NCBI GenBank assembly: GCA_000310025.1
Contig: FN649758.1
Span: 2,515,221 to 2,579,220 of the forward strand
Length of the DNA: 64,000 bases
From: Ectocarpus siliculosus
Lineage: Eukaryota; Sar; Phaeophyceae; Ectocarpales; Ectocarpaceae
Direction of reading: 5' to 3'
A model generated the notes under the pieces. It did no database searches. It was given only the letters and a program-made list of their open reading frames with translations, and was not told where the DNA came from. Positions 24,865 through 39,600 of this stretch are shown here, in pieces. Numbering within the stretch: the stretch's first letter is position 1; every line of letters starts with the position of its first letter. The position numbers and the translations under genes are program-made.

Positions 24865-24886
24865 CGCCGCCGCCGCCGCCGCCGTG
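24865..24886. repeat. GCC trinucleotide repeat
   Basis: A run of GCC units (about seven) in the giant-gene/GFM1 spacer. No gene context was recognised. Confidence 0.9.
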
Positions 24887-26754
24887 AGTTGCGAAAAAAA
24901 CTGTTGCGCAATAACAATGTACACCCACCCATCGTCAGGTGACGACGTGCTTCAACAACTACCACGTCGACAGCTAGAGGCTGTTATCCGTTCTCGCCTG
25001 CCCACCACCGACGACAAACGATATAGTAACCCCCCCTCGACAAGCAGTGGCGCGCGTCCAGTTCGTAGACTCCAAGCTCGCTTTCTCAGGGCTCGATTTC
25101 AGTGCTTTGCGGCACGTACTGCCGCACCCTTTCGGTCCGCACGCCGAAATCTCCGCACTCCGTAATTTTACTTCTATATCCTTGTGCGTGCTTTTGTACC
25201 GCCGTGTGGTGGGTGAAAAGATAGAGTATCTGTCGCTGCAACGAGCGACAGCTGATAGATGTAACTGTCGTCAGACGTGTGCGTCCACGGGCGGAAGTGC
25301 GTGTTATTGAGGCATATTCCTATTATCGACACCCCAACAAAAACGAATCGGTGACAAAAATTCCCCGATTGGTCAATTAAAAATCGGCGCCGAAAACGTT
25401 TCCTATCGCTGAATGCACGACTTGCTTGACACACAACATGTCAGATTGGCTATGCTCACCATAGAGCGGTGGTACAAGCACAAAAATCAGCACCGATAGA
25501 GGAGAGCACACTTGCAAAGACCCAGTCCACCCGGCCTGCTGTTGTCAGCGCTGGGGGCAGGGAGCAGTGTCACAAACTGGGTGTTGCCTGCGATTTCCTC
25601 AAGTACTTCCGCTCATTTCTCCCGTGGTGACCCACGTGTGACCCCCTTTTTCTACCGCTCCCTGTCGAAAGGTAGACGTGCTCAACAATCTTAGAGAGGC
25701 GGCGGCGCTGAGGCTCAGTAACATATGCATGACGAATCCGAAAAAATGGGCGCGTCGGAGGCCCATGTTGCTCTACTGTTGCGTGGTGCCGTGGATTTGT
25801 GGGACTGTCTTCGACCAAAAACAGGCCATCTCACCGCATTTTTTCAAACGGCAGTTTGGCGAGGTGTTCCACATCTCTCAAACACCTTCTAGAGCAGCAC
25901 CCGAGCCCCCAACACTCACGATACTGCTGTCCTCATTCTACTGCTCTACTGTTTCCGTGTTTGTTTGTCATGTGTGACACAAAAATCCCCTCGCGTCAAC
26001 AGCAGCAGTCGAAGATGAGGGCACCATGCAATGTCTCGGTTTGGACAAACAACGACCTGTGCGTGTATCGCTGTGCCCGCTGTGCGTGTGTTCTGCAGCT
26101 GTAATCTGCTGTGTGCTCCGAAAAAAAAAACATGCTGTCTGCCCTGTAAAATGAAGATGTAGTCTAAAACCTAGATGAAGCATATAGACACACGCGCCGC
26201 GAACTTTTTTTTCTTGATCGAGCGCTATATTGCGCTGAGACCCCAGACTCAAAAGTAGAAATCTCGCTTCGTGTGTGGTGCGTTCATCACTCCCATCGTT
26301 AGGTAGGGGGGGGTGTCATGCATTCTTATGTGTACAGGAGGAGTACCTGGATGTACAGTAGTATAGTGTGGTCTTTCAAGTGGCACGAAATGGATGGGTG
26401 TTGTTATGCTCAGTGGCCCATCCATTTTCTCCGAGAATTCATTCCGGTTTTGCCCTGCAACATGCATGCACACACGCACGAGTACGTTGGGGTCTGCGAG
26501 CTTTGTCATCTGCACCTCCCACCTCAACTCCAACGCTCGCCGCCTGCCAACCAACATCCTGTTCGACGCCAAGAAGTCCACTTCGTGGACTACATGCGGA
26601 CGTATCCAAATATATGTAGAGCAGTAGTAGTATTTACACAGACTCTTTTGTGAAGTTCTTCCTGTTTCGTCCAGGAATAATCGGAACAACTACTTGCATG
26701 TACCAGCAGTGCCGAAGTGCATATGTACTCCCCAAACCCAAAAACAATTAACTA

Positions 26755-26816
26755 AATCAAACACCCCTATAAATATATTAATTAATCAAACACCCCCATA
26801 TATAATACTATAGCGT
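26755..26816. repeat. AT-rich direct repeat with ATCAAACACCCC core
   Basis: ATTAACTAAATCAAACACCCC and ATTAATTAATCAAACACCCC lie about 37 bp apart, each followed by TATA-rich sequence. Intergenic; function unknown. Confidence 0.6.
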
Positions 26817-27005
26817 CTGCCCAAACTCGGATATTACTGATTCACTTGAGTTTGTATAGATTAATTAAATTCTACACAGTCTTCTACACAGTCCCGTTCA
26901 CAGTCTCGTTTCCGACCCCAAAAATATAACAGGTTCGTGGACTGTGCATTGATTTGTGGTTCGTAGAACCTGTTGCACGGTAAAGCGCAATGTACGTACA
27001 ATGTG

Positions 27006-27165
27006 TACAATGCACACACGCCCCAGAGTTCTAAGTACTTTCGAACGAATAATTTCCGACCGGCATAACATGTGAAATGTTAATGTTCAAATAAGTAAGT
27101 GTAGTCCTTCGTGCAATGTACGCACACGCCCCGCAGTTCCAACTGTTTTGAACGAATTTTAGTAG
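27006..27165. repeat. Two diverged copies of a roughly 50-bp direct repeat
   Basis: 27006-27055 and 27111-27162 share CACACGCCCC, AGTTC, and GAACGAAT in the same order and spacing. The unit and spacing are about 105 bp. Function unknown. Confidence 0.6.
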
Positions 27166-28709
27166 ATGATGAGTATTCAACAACAACGCGAGGGAGGAGG
27201 AAGTAGGGGAGGTGGTGGTTTATTATGTTGTTGTAGTCTACGTGCTCCGCGCCGTGCATTTCTGAAATACACTCATGTCTTGAAAGCTTGGAGTATCCGC
27301 GCTGTCGGTCGCTCTTTTCAGCGCTCTTTTTTGTTTCGGTGAACACGACGACACACAACGAAATCGATTAAGTCGACGATCCCAACATTCCAACGCCAAT
27401 TCCATTCGTCCATTCGTCTTGTGACTCGCTTCACTTACCGTGGCGGCGTAAGCCGCAAAAACATTTTATGGATACAAATACATACGCATTCAAAATTCCC
27501 AACACCATCGACCCATCGAACCAAAGCTGGCAAGCGTATCTTTTCTTTCGGTGTTGGCTTCTATGGAGAGTCGGGTCTAGCTACAAGGTACGTGTTCCCA
27601 TACCTGGGGAGAGAGCAGAAGGTGATGTCGTGTTGAAGAGGGAGAGAGAGGGGCGAGGAGCGACATTGAACGCGGTTGAACGGTGCAGTGCAAAACATCC
27701 AACAGGGTGGGGATCGAAACCGTGCGGGGTGACCAAAGGTGTGGACCGAACGGACACATACAGTAGTCGCAAACCAAAATGAAACTTTCACCCGCCACTG
27801 CTGTAGGTATCCCCAGCTCCCCAGACGTAGCCCCAGTTTTTACTTCCTACCTGGTTCTGGCAGTCTTGTGTTTTCCAGCACACACTTGGTATTTTCCCGC
27901 GCTACGCGCTCGAGGTTGTTGTAGTTGTTGGGACACTTACGTCTATGTCGAACATGCGGAGCAAAAATTGGGAATCTTTGTGCAGCGCAGCACGTGGGTA
28001 TTGACCGCTTGGAAACTGCATCTTGACCACGTGTGTGTGCGAGTGTTACCTGCAGACGCGAGTAGTAGCATCGGCACGAACTTCGGCTGATGAGCACTAA
28101 GAAGACCTCCTTTCCTCCATTCCTTTCTGGAGCTACAGCAGTAGTTGTGGACTGCGGACTGCTGTTGCGCTGTTTCGAAAATGGGAGAAAATGGTTCTTA
28201 GTTTTTTTCCGTTGGTGTCCCATCGAGCGAAAAAGTGTGCCCGGCCACCGGCCATATGCTTGCACTCATAGCCCATGGTTCGTTATTAACGACGTCCACT
28301 CCGTGCGATACATAATGGGAGAGGAGAAAAAAAGGGACAAAATAAGTTTGAGAAATCGACAAACAATTCCATGGATTATCGAGGTCTGTGGGCTGCCTTG
28401 GGCGGACATGTGACGTTGATGATCACGGCGCGAACCTCTGTAGACTAGACTATGTACCATATCAGCTACAGCCAACAAGGCCCAGCCTGGACACTTTGAA
28501 GTGTTTTTCTTTCTGAGACTCTGGATACTGGATACTCCTACGTGGCCAGAGTATGGGTGACGGAAGGAGGACCCGTCTGAGACCCGAAAACATTCTGCAG
28601 GATGTGGGTGGCGAGTGATACTACGCGAAATAAACATTGGATTGGACGGACAGTAGCCCTCCTCGGACGCGAAAGTGCCCGGGGCTCACGAACCCCACAC
28701 GGACAAACT

Positions 28710-28737
28710 TGTGTTGTTGTTGTTGTTGTTGTTGTTA
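28710..28737. repeat. TTG trinucleotide repeat
   Basis: About eight to nine TGT/TTG units in intergenic sequence. A shorter copy of the same repeat type occurs at 54.03-54.06 kb inside a MINDY intron. Confidence 0.9.
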
Positions 28738-30689
28738 TCTTCACATTAAAAACCTTTCCGGTCTCCGTAGAAGCCGAACTCAAACCATACGTAGTCTAGA
28801 ATAGCCAGCGCCGCATAGTCTAATGGTTTGATTTCGGCTTCTATGCTCAAGAAGATTTTCCAACAAGACCATATGGGTACCTTGTCCGGCTTCCGCCATT
28901 ATTGGCAGCAGGTCGGTCGCGGACCAATCGCACTACGAGAGTCAGTCAGTCTAAGGTGTGTGCGATGTCTCTCCCACGTTTAACCCACAAACACGTTCCA
29001 TCTCCCTTTCTACAGTATGATAGTACGACGTATATTATCCTTGGACATAACAAAAGACTCCCGAAAGCCGAAAAGAAGCGTCTACCATGATGGGGCACAG
29101 AGCAGAGAATGGAAGACGGCACTTACTTTTGTCTAGTTCTCTGTATGGTCTCGACAAGTGCCCGCGGGTGTTATGTCACAACCATCATACCTAAACATGA
29201 CCCCAGAACGTGCTCTCGTTTTCATACCCGGAGAAAGAGCGCGGGAGAAAGAAGCGCAAACCATTGTTCCTTCCTCTCCCAAAAATAGACAAAGGAGAGA
29301 GAGGAAAAGAAAAAGAAAAGGGCAGAGGCGCCTTTCCGACGCCGTGGACATGGCGTAGAGTCGTTTCTTGCTGTGGAACGTATTGCAATTAGTACATTGC
29401 GTTGTCGAGTCGCTCGCTCACACCTCACAGCGCACACACGACTGATAGATACAAGAGGGGATGATGACCATTTCACACCTACGCAGAGTCGTGCACATAG
29501 GCTACACACATCATCTACAGTAACTCCCTTCAGGACAGAAGCAACCGAAATGCAGCGGCCCCACGGAAACTGTCACACCCGTACTCCAGCAACAGCAAGG
29601 GCAGCAGCATACCATCTCACATATGCATACAGCACCCGGATACAACACGGTTAGCCTCTCACTGACAAAAAAAAACACTTGGCGCGGGCGAACGATGCAC
29701 AAGAATCCATCGATGTGAACCACGAAAAGATAGGAACACTTATCCGTGGGAGATGCGCATTGCTAAACGCGAGAAAAGCCCCGGCTCCTCTAGAGATGCG
29801 CTCCTGTAGACTATTCGCAGATGAATTTGCTGGGGACACCTGCACAGAAGATCACCCATGCTCAACTGAGTAAGAATGAAGACGCATGCCCATCTGCAAG
29901 AACGACCCCTTGTGTGTGGCGAACCTGAGCCCGGTACGATATTATTTGGATGGCGAAACAAACAAATTCGAATCTTGTCCCGCCACAGGAGGCAAAACTC
30001 ATGAAACTGGTATTTACAATTCCTTACCGAGCCATGCTTGAGAGGTGGCAGCATTTGCGGCATAGCTCGGGATCGGCACTTGAGACCCGGTTGGCCAAGG
30101 GTGGGGGAATCGAGACGAGACATCCACCCGCGGACAGGACTCGATGAAATTGCTAAAAGCCTCAGGATTTTCTCTTGATTTCATGAGGATGCCCTCTCTA
30201 GCTAGTTATATCGCCAGTGAACACGGAAGGGGTCAGTTGACCAGTAAAGGTGTCAGAAGATACTAGGCAGATACTGGATTATTCTCAGTCGATGTGAGGA
30301 CAACACATTCATTCCCACCACCAACGATCATGGACTTAGACAAAAAAACGCTCATGTGGGTGGAACCCACAAAATGAGGTGGTTGCACTCCCACCAACAA
30401 ACGCACATGGGCGTGGACCCACAAAATGATGTGATTCCTGTACCCATCCACGCCAACGAAACGGGAATCTTCCACTCGATTACACACCGGTAGCAAGGGG
30501 AGAGACGACGGTTTCCTTGCGAAACTCCGACAGGGTCGATAGAACCCAACAACGAAAGCATCTTCCTCCGGCTAAACTTCTGCCCCGCGAGTGACAAGTA
30601 GCAGTTGACTCCCTCCTGTCGGTCTTGCGTGGCACCCAATGTTCCCTCCAACGTCCAAACACACTGCTTGAACTGTTCGCGATTGGCGT

Positions 30690-33600
30690 TTATTTGCCCC
30701 CAGCTTCAAGCCGTGCACGGTACTCGGCCATCATTGTTTGCTGGGCATCCCTGTTACAAAAAGATTAACGCACGGAAGAGACTCTGGACATGCAATCATT
30801 CATGCCGGTAGTCACTTGCAGAGGAACATACTTTGAGGCGCACCAACGCATGTGTCAACCTTTTGGGGGTTTGATCTTGATACGCGCGAACATTACAAAC
30901 GTAACAAAAAGCACTCTAGGCCAGCGGGATTTAGCGATATCTTACTGTAGCTCCTAACGATCGACGCGGCGTGGCAGCAACTGTTGGTGTGTGCACTTCA
31001 TCCGGTGCACGCACGTACAGGGATGAGTATGCACATTATCATATGACCTTGTTTACCAACAAGAAACCCGTAGAAAAGCGAATGCATAGTGACCTCGTAT
31101 ATCACGTAGCTCCATGTGAATGCCCTAGGGGGGGCATTTCTTATTGTGCACTGGCCACCTAGGTCGTTCTCAAATAACAAAGGGGCGACAAACAACACCC
31201 GAAGACGAAAAGGCCCTGGGGGCGTTGGTCCCGTTTCGCCCTGGAAAAACACACTTACAATTTTTGCCTCAGGTCTATCGCGCTGGAAACCACAACTTGG
31301 GCTGACCAACATCTACGAGACCATTCAAGAAGAATTGTGATTGGGAAAGCTTGCGCGGTTCAGGCCCGGGAATTACACCCCGCCTACATAACCACTTCCG
31401 CTAACAAGGGTCGGAACATGGAGCATGGATTGTGCTCAGTGAGTCAAGCTGTACCATACAGCACTTCCGCGTTGCGCATCGACACACTTGCGACAGCGCG
31501 GCTCGTGCGTTGATCGGTAGGAGTACCGGGGAGGTGGCCCTCGATTTTAGGATAATGAACAGGACATTGAACAACAACGGCAGTCATGACGATGACAACA
31601 GCCACAACGAGAGGAAATCCCAGTGAGTTGGATTGTCCTGTGCGTGCACACAAAATTAGGCGAAAACAGGCGCAAGAGGACCGAAAACAAAAAAATGATG
31701 CAATCCTGGGGGCGCGTTCAAAGCTTTGTGCATCATCCGTGTATTTTTTGTGTTTTTTTTGGGGGGGGAGTGGGGGGTCCCATGGCGGGGGGCGTTCATA
31801 ACGGATATTGCGTTACTCGCCGCGGCCGGTGCTACGGCAGGCCGAAGAATGGCGAAAATTGAGGCAGGTGTAACAGGAATAGCGTGGGGCGCACACGATA
31901 TAGCGATTCATGTCCTGGTACTGGTCAAGTATGGTTGGCATCGTGCGAACGGGGACCAACGTATCTGAGGCCGACTCTCAAGCATGCTTGGGATGCACGA
32001 GTCATGCGTGGCGAGGGGGGGCACTCACATACGGGAGAAATACATCCAACGATGCGCGCTCCAGCCGATGCTATTTCCGACACGTCTGACAACTGGGCAA
32101 GCATGCACAGCAGGTTGTGAATAGGGAACAAATGAACTATGCTGAAAAAAACAAGTCAACGCCGCCCGGCCGGACCATGCCCTTTACCTGCTCACGGGAC
32201 TGTGCTCGTTGTATTCCATGGTGAATTCCCCTTTTCCTTGAGTCGACGATCGCAGGTCCGTGGAGTAACCAAACATCTGGTGGGAAAAAGTAAAAATAGT
32301 GGGATACACTATGCTCTAACGATCATTTCGTGACGTGACGCGTAGTTGCCACCCAACTCAAGGTCGCAAGGCTGTTGGAACAGCCTGTTATTCCGGGGTT
32401 CTCGTGTCCACATGAACAGGGTACATTTTGGCACGCACGGTACAGTCCAAGCGATACCACACGCACACACAAGGTCCCACCAACCGGATTAGATTCAGAC
32501 AAACACAGGAAGCCCTGGCATGTTCTTTTCGTGCTTTCTGAGCATTTAGCACGAAACCCACCACAGGCACACCGGGCAGTGTGTGATAGAGCATGTTAAT
32601 ATTTTCTTGGACAGTTTTATCCGACGTCCATGACTTCTCCCGCAAACCCACAACAAAACAAAAATATTTTTCGAAGGACGACAACGGACGACAACAAATC
32701 ATGTGTGGTTTGGGGGAAGACATCAGGACATCGAGACCTCCGAAAAAAGTTACAACTCACACCCAAATCTCACCTGAGCCAAAGGAACGTCAGCCTGGAT
32801 CACACAACCAGACCCATCGTCACTCATGTCGGTGTTTTGGATGATCCCTGACCGTTTATTGATGCCCCCGATCACAGATCCTTGGAAGTCATTTGGTGCC
32901 ATCACCTAAGTAGCCGTGAAATGAGTGTTGAGCTCGCGACGCGTGGGGCAGCGTGGACGCAGACACATCGCTACGTATTTGCACGGGGTACCAATGTACG
33001 AATACTCCGACACATCGCGAGAACATCCCACAAGTCAACCCGCTGGGCACTTTAATACGAACCCAGTCGGAAGGCGGCGTATCGTAGCTGCTGTAATTTC
33101 ATCCGAAAAAAAGAGACAAAAATAAAACACGTAACTCCACACCAACTCCACCTGCGAATTGGCACTGTGAAGAATTCTTCATGTGAGTGAAATGAACCGT
33201 CCCGACCTCCGTAAGCCGGGGAACTTCCACGAGATTAGTCAACTAGACGGCAAGCTGGCGCCGATCACTATATTATTTTCGGACAAGAAACATCGAGGAA
33301 ACAACCGGTTGGCGCAGGTCAATCTCAATGGCTGCAGCTCACGATAGCAAGAAGACGGACAAAACATCACGCCAACCAAAATCGCCAAGTTGTCCAAGCC
33401 TTCTGCAGACGCCCTTGCCCACCTCCACAGACATGATGGGTTCCAGTACTTGCGCTCCCGCCTTCAAGATGGACTCTCGAACAGCCATCAATGCCGCGAA
33501 ACGGAACGCCATGTCGCTGGAATCTACTGTGTGAGTCTGCCCATCTTCGAGAACCACCCGAACCCCCTGAACTGGATGCCCAATTAAGGCCCCCTTCTCC

Positions 33601-36600
33601 ATCGCTTCCTTCGCGCCTGTGTTGGAGACAGAAAACATGAAGGACAGCAGACAAAACGCTTGGAGGAGTACACACCTTTACCTTTGGCACAACGATCTCG
33701 GTGGCCGAGAAGTTAACAGAATTTGCAAGGAGGCGTCATTGGGCTTCGGACAGAGCCGTCGTGAATTCTCAAGGAAATCAGCAGCAGTCTGTTTAGTAAG
33801 TTGTGTCATCCAATCATGGTACACACGAGGCACAGAAAGCAGGTCAGGCGACTACCTTGCCAGCAAAATGTGACGGAACTAGTAGAGCAATATGTGCTAT
33901 AGTGTCTGGTCTACCTTTTTCCACCGACGAGATGTATTCCGGCGGGATGTTCGATCCCACTGTCCGATTTTGGAACTCGAACTGTACAGGATCGTTGTTG
34001 TCATCGCGCGTCTCGTCAGGGATAGGTTCGACGAAGCCCATGACGCGCGCAAATTGCCCTGATCCTCCCGTCTGCTTCTTGTGCAGGTAGTGGAACGGCA
34101 CCTTCTTCGTAATCGTCTCCCGGTAGTTTACTTGTGGCTGGCCGACCGTGGTTTCAACATCGTACTCGCGTCTGACGCAAAAGGTCGCACAGGTAGCAGC
34201 ACGCCCGCCAAGAAGGGGTGCATTGGTGAGTGCGTTGTGAGCGCCAGGAGATGAATCTTTGCAGATTGAGCTATTATACAAGTATTCGTGAAGTAGACGT
34301 GGTCTTTTAAACGAGAAAGTCACCTTTCGATCTGTGGCTTCTCAATCGCAACAGTATGAACAAGCCCGAGGTCAGCGATGTCGCGTCGCGTCCTACGAAA
34401 GGGAAGAAGTGGCCCAGGAAGCCGATATCCGACTACGGAATAATAAACCATCTCTGGAAATTTTTGCCCAAATGGCTAAAATGGCGATGAAACCTTCAGC
34501 ACGCCGGAGTGAGCCTGCCAGCACGGTCCACCCGGCTCGAGCAAGTAAACAAACGCACGCAACAACGCCACTGATCATCTGGCCTCTGGGGCATCAACCG
34601 ACACTATTATTTGCTGGAGAATGTGCTCTAAGTAGTGTTTTGACAAAGGACGCGGGAATTGTGTCTGGGTGTGTCATTACAAACGTGTGGTCGCAAAATG
34701 GTCCGGCCGTTTATTCGAACTTTGGACACGATCTTAATCTCGGCAATCGCCCACAACTTTTACAAGAGCCTCCGATCGGAACCCACGTCAAAAATGGAGC
34801 GCCGACAACTCTGGCACCATATTCTTGCCACTGACTGCTTCATTGACTGGCATGCACGCTTCGTCAGAGTACTGGAGCGCAAGTTCCAGAAGGGTTGTCG
34901 GTCGATGCCTCAACTACAGGCCGAACGATCACCAGAGCCGTTGCGTGCTGTGTTGAAAGTTGAAATTGTTTTTTATTTCTCCTGCCTGACGGGCAGGCTC
35001 TCAGTCATTTTGGCACGAGAAGGACTCCACATCGAGAGGTGCTTCGTCAGGATCGGAACGAAACAGGTTTTCTCCGGGAGAAAGGAAAACCGATCGTATC
35101 AGCGCGCATGAAAGGGGGTCGGTCCATAGGTATTCAATCGAAAACAATCGCATCGACTCTTGCAAGGTTTTCGAATCCTGCGAGAAACAAGGTGGTTACT
35201 TAATTCACGCCTGAGAGGAGAATTTCTGTAGCAGGGGCAGCAACAAACTATTCAGATTTTTTTTTTACACTAGTGGTGGTGGGCAAGCAATCAGAATGAA
35301 TGCCTACAGTACATACACCAACATAGCGTACCTCAGTCGCTCTACATACACCTCCAGATGCAGCTCGCCCATACCGCTCACGATTGTTTGCTTGCTGTCG
35401 TCGTCAGTGTGTACCCGGAGCGTAGGGTCCTCCTTGGTGAAGCGGGCAAACGCCTAGAAACGGACGCAGTTTGGCGCCCATAGCTGAATTCAGTTGGACA
35501 TTCTGAAGGAATGGAAGCTGTTGAAACCAAAGATCACTTGCATCATCCACACAGCGACACCGAATGCCCTTAGGTAAACCACACAGCGGCGATTGTAGTT
35601 CGGCTTTAACACATACGGCATGGCATTCTGTACGGAGTACGGTATCTTTCTTCGTCATAACACGTCCTCCTGGGGTGCTTGACAAGTTTTCGGCGTATTT
35701 GGAGCCACCCGTCCGTCGAGCATCGCTTCTCACCAACGGCCAGACAGGACTAATAGCTACCAAGTGGGATGATGCCACTGACCTTGCTGAATTTGTCTGC
35801 GGTGTCGCTTCCTCCACCTTTCTTGCTTTTCTTAGGAGTGATCGCTAAAGACATCACAGGTTCCGGCACGAACATAGAAGTCATCGCCAGCTGCGTCCTG
35901 GATTGAAGGCCGGGCGTGTGCAGGAAGTGGGTATCGAGCTCAATTAAGCGGAGCTACACTCCTATCCGAACGACCTACGGCAATATCTTGTCCGCAAGCG
36001 TCGTGCTGGAAAGGGTCAACACTCGAACGGCCGCAACAGCAGCGGTTGTTTTCTGCTCTCGCATCCGTCCGCAGGAACGGCGCGGATTAACACCGTTTGC
36101 CAGCCTCAAGCAGCTACATGCGCAGAAAATGTCAGGTCTCAGTCTGCACCAATAATGCTCTGGTGCCAAACGACATCAGGGTGGCAAGAAACTGCCTGAT
36201 GAATAAATGCCTACAGTGGATCGTGCCTGTTGGTAGTTGATCACGTACTTGAAGGCTTCGCCTACCTCGGTTGCTTTAGCATGCGAAAAAAGCCACAAAC
36301 AGCGCGATCGTTACCTTCCGTCGGTAAAGGTGTCCATGGAGGAGCAGTCGACGCCAAACATCGCCACCACATCTCCTGCCGCCACTGTATCGACGTCCTG
36401 TTTATGTCGCACAGAAGTGGCATATCAAGAGCGCTCGAAACAATTCCGAGAAAAAAAAGAACCACTCATCGGTCGCCCCGGTGGTCTAGTTGTATTCTCG
36501 AAAACCGCTAGTCGCAAAGGTCGTGATCGCGAATCCCCATGGGGTGAAAAATCACGCAATTTGCGGGTGAAACCAAAATATAGCTGAAACAGCTCTCGCG

Positions 36601-39600
36601 AGTATCAAACTTCGACGTCAGCACCGTTGACGAGGGAAAGGGACGGCTGGACCCTTCTCGCGATAAAAACAAACTTCAGCACGCACCGCAGGAGGAACGT
36701 GAGACACAAAAAATAAATTTTAAAAAAAGGGAAAAAGCCCTGGTTTACCCCCTCCTGAGTGACCCTGGACGGTTATAGTTGTACTCTAAATCCATGAAGT
36801 GTAGTACTCTAATACACTGGAGAGAATGTAGTACACGTCTCACCACGAAAAATGGGGGGACTGTCGCCATAATAAATAGGACGAAAACACACACATAACA
36901 CACTGTGCTCTTGACAAACGGACAACTTTCTACGGAACATACCTGCATTTCGGATGAGTGCATGCGCACAAGACGTGGCACCTTCAACTTCTTCCCGCTA
37001 TTGAGGTTGAACAACATGTCCCCCTTGGAGATGCTTCCCTGCAAAAAAATGTGTAAATATCGCGGCTGGGGTCACAGATGTGTGATTCACGCGTCCTACA
37101 TGTACGGTGAGAGCAGAGTAATTCAAGCCTGCGAATAATCACTCCTATAATGCCCCACGCTCGAGCACCGAGTCAATCCTACCCAATTTACCAGCGGCTG
37201 AACGTACCTGATAAAGGCGCATGTACGTGAGCTGGCCGAACTTTCCTTCTTCCAACTTGAAGGCCAGGGCGAGAGTAGGAGAGTCCGGGCAGCACTCAAC
37301 AAGCACCTGCGAGAGTAACCGGCAAATAAAACAACTACTGCTGAGTAGGTGTGATCACAATGCTGCGCTGGAGCAAACTTAGCATTGCCCTTGGTCCAAA
37401 CCTTGTGAATGGGACACATTCGTCACCTTCTTCTCGTCATTTGTTGTATCCAGCGCGAAGTTGGGCACCTCCAACGGGTTCGGCAAGTAGTCGACCACAC
37501 CGTCGAGCAGCAGTTGCACTCCCTGAAGGCCATGCAGGAAAAACGAGGATTGGTGAAGGGCTAGAACAGACAGAAGGTGGCCTATCAATAGGACGAAACT
37601 TGGAAACAATGTTCGCGTTCACCGAAACATCAAACATGCACACCCTGGTATGGCCTTGGGTTCCAACTTAGAGAGCGAACGAACATGACCGCCCGTGCAT
37701 GATGGGCCATGCAGTCAGGATTTCCGCGCACGATTATCCAACTTCTCGGAGGTGAGTTCGGACATTGGTCCCGAGCGTTGGAGACCATACCCCGCCGAAT
37801 ACGAAGTAGACCGTTCAAGGTGTGAGAGGGTTCCAGCACCCGAGAGCTAGGTGAAGATTATTCGGTCCCCTCCGACCTCGGATGAGCGCAAGTGACCGAT
37901 GTCCTGCTAGCTTACCTTATTCTTGTAAGCTGATCCCATAAACACTGGGACGAACTTGAGAGACACCGTCGCTCGTCGCATCGCCGCCTTTAGCGTGGCA
38001 TCATCTACCTGGAGGTACAAGTCGAGCAAACCGGGACAGCAGACAGCAGTGGTGACTTCCATGCGCGCGGCGACATCGTTACGTTCGAGTTGCACCTGGA
38101 CAACAATTAAACAGGCACCTCAAGCGTGGGGTTTGATATCCCAACAAGTCCCAGACATGAACAAATCCCACCTAACCTTTCGGACATAATACTCGTAGAT
38201 ACCTCTTCTTCCATCAGGAACAGTTCTGCCACGTCCTCATCCAGATCTGCCATCATTTCGACGAGCAGCGCCCGTCCAGCTACCACATCATCCTGGACGG
38301 AAGAGAACCATGAGACGAGAGCTGTAAGTGCAACGCCAAACACACACTAAAACTAAAAGCGCTAATGAGAGCAATCAATATTTGTCACAAAGGCAAAACC
38401 AAAAACAACAGGTTGCGGATCGAACTCTTCCCCACGCCGCCTGTTCAATGTTGGCCGGGGCCACGTTCCTGTTGCTCTTCTGCATGTACATCTTGCACTC
38501 TTTTTTCTTCCTTTGTCCCACCAATTCCGGGCGCCAGTCTACAACTTTCCTCCTGCGGTGCTTGCCTTCCACTTTTCATGCGAGAGGAGTGCCTTCCCTG
38601 TTTGTGTGTACTCGAGACTTGTTCGTGTTTTATTTATGATTTTGATTTATGATTTTGGGCTCGCCCTAGCTCCTACTTATGCCGGGAAGGCGGCAGCCTT
38701 CATTTTTTGCGGGCACTGATAAACGGCTACATCTACCGTACCACATGCGAAACCTTAGCCGCGCGCAAGGTTGCCAAACAACTAGCACCGAAGTTTGAGA
38801 ACAAACACGTGCTCCCGAAGTTGAACTAAGAGTAATGGTGTGGTTTACTACGAGTGAACTATTGTGCGGAGGCCGGAACTGACGCGTGGAAGCCAAAATG
38901 AATCTAGCGTGGTGTCAACCGCGAGTACGTACCTTCATACTCTCAGGCACGGCAATCTCCTCCACGTTTTCCCCTTTCACACCCGAAAACTGGAATGCCC
39001 TTCCGCAGACGAGGTCGACAACTCCCGCGTGCCCATCTTCCAAGCCGATGGGCAGTTGGACGGCAGCAGTGTTCAGCTGAAAAGAACGTCAAGCGCGGGA
39101 ATTGAGAGCATCACACTGAAGAAATAATCCGTACCATCAAGGGTGTGCGCGGAAAATATTTTCAACACACGCAAGCCCACGAATCGACAATCTGGGTCTG
39201 TGGGTGGTTGGGGGGGAGGGGGGGCGACATTTTCACAGGTATATATCTCCAGGTTTATGCGGAGGCGTTTTGGCTGAGGCGGGGACATGTACCGAAAATC
39301 CCCGGGATATATGCAGAGATATTCGCTGAGGCTGCTGCTGCTGCTTCTCTGTGTGTGTGAATGCCATCCGGGCTTGAAGACCCCCGAAAGGTGGCGGACA
39401 TCACCCGCGACCCCCATGCTCGTCTTCTGAAGCTGCGCAAGCATACCTCGAATATCCTTCTGGAGCAGCTTTTAGCTATCAACAGCAGCAGTACAATCTG
39501 CAGGTGCACGCTTGCATACACCCTCTTGGATTATGCCCACATGTGCCTACACACAACCTCTTCGTCGCGGGGAATGTAAGATGTAGTGTCGAAGCAACAG

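Larger units (their letters stand above)
21340..30689. other. 9.3-kb spacer between the giant gene and GFM1
   Basis: No complete gene recognised. It holds a TCGAAAA-rich stretch (21.42-21.58 kb), a frame-broken coding-like stretch (22.29-23.15 kb), a long TC microsatellite (24.47-24.69 kb), GCC and TTG trinucleotide runs, and short direct repeats near 26.76-26.81 and 27.0-27.17 kb. One minus-strand frame at 26689-26249 (146 codons) has protein-like composition but matches nothing I know. Confidence 0.5.

Noticed and set aside
26249-26689. Minus-strand frame of 146 codons with protein-like composition
   Set aside because: No family recognised, and the opposite strand is equally open. It was not strong enough to call.
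38009-38103. In-frame extension [14 protein letters not shown] before GFM1 exon 38008-37916
   Set aside because: EF-G has no residues here, and a better acceptor (TACCTCCAG) starts the exon at VDDATL. This is intron.
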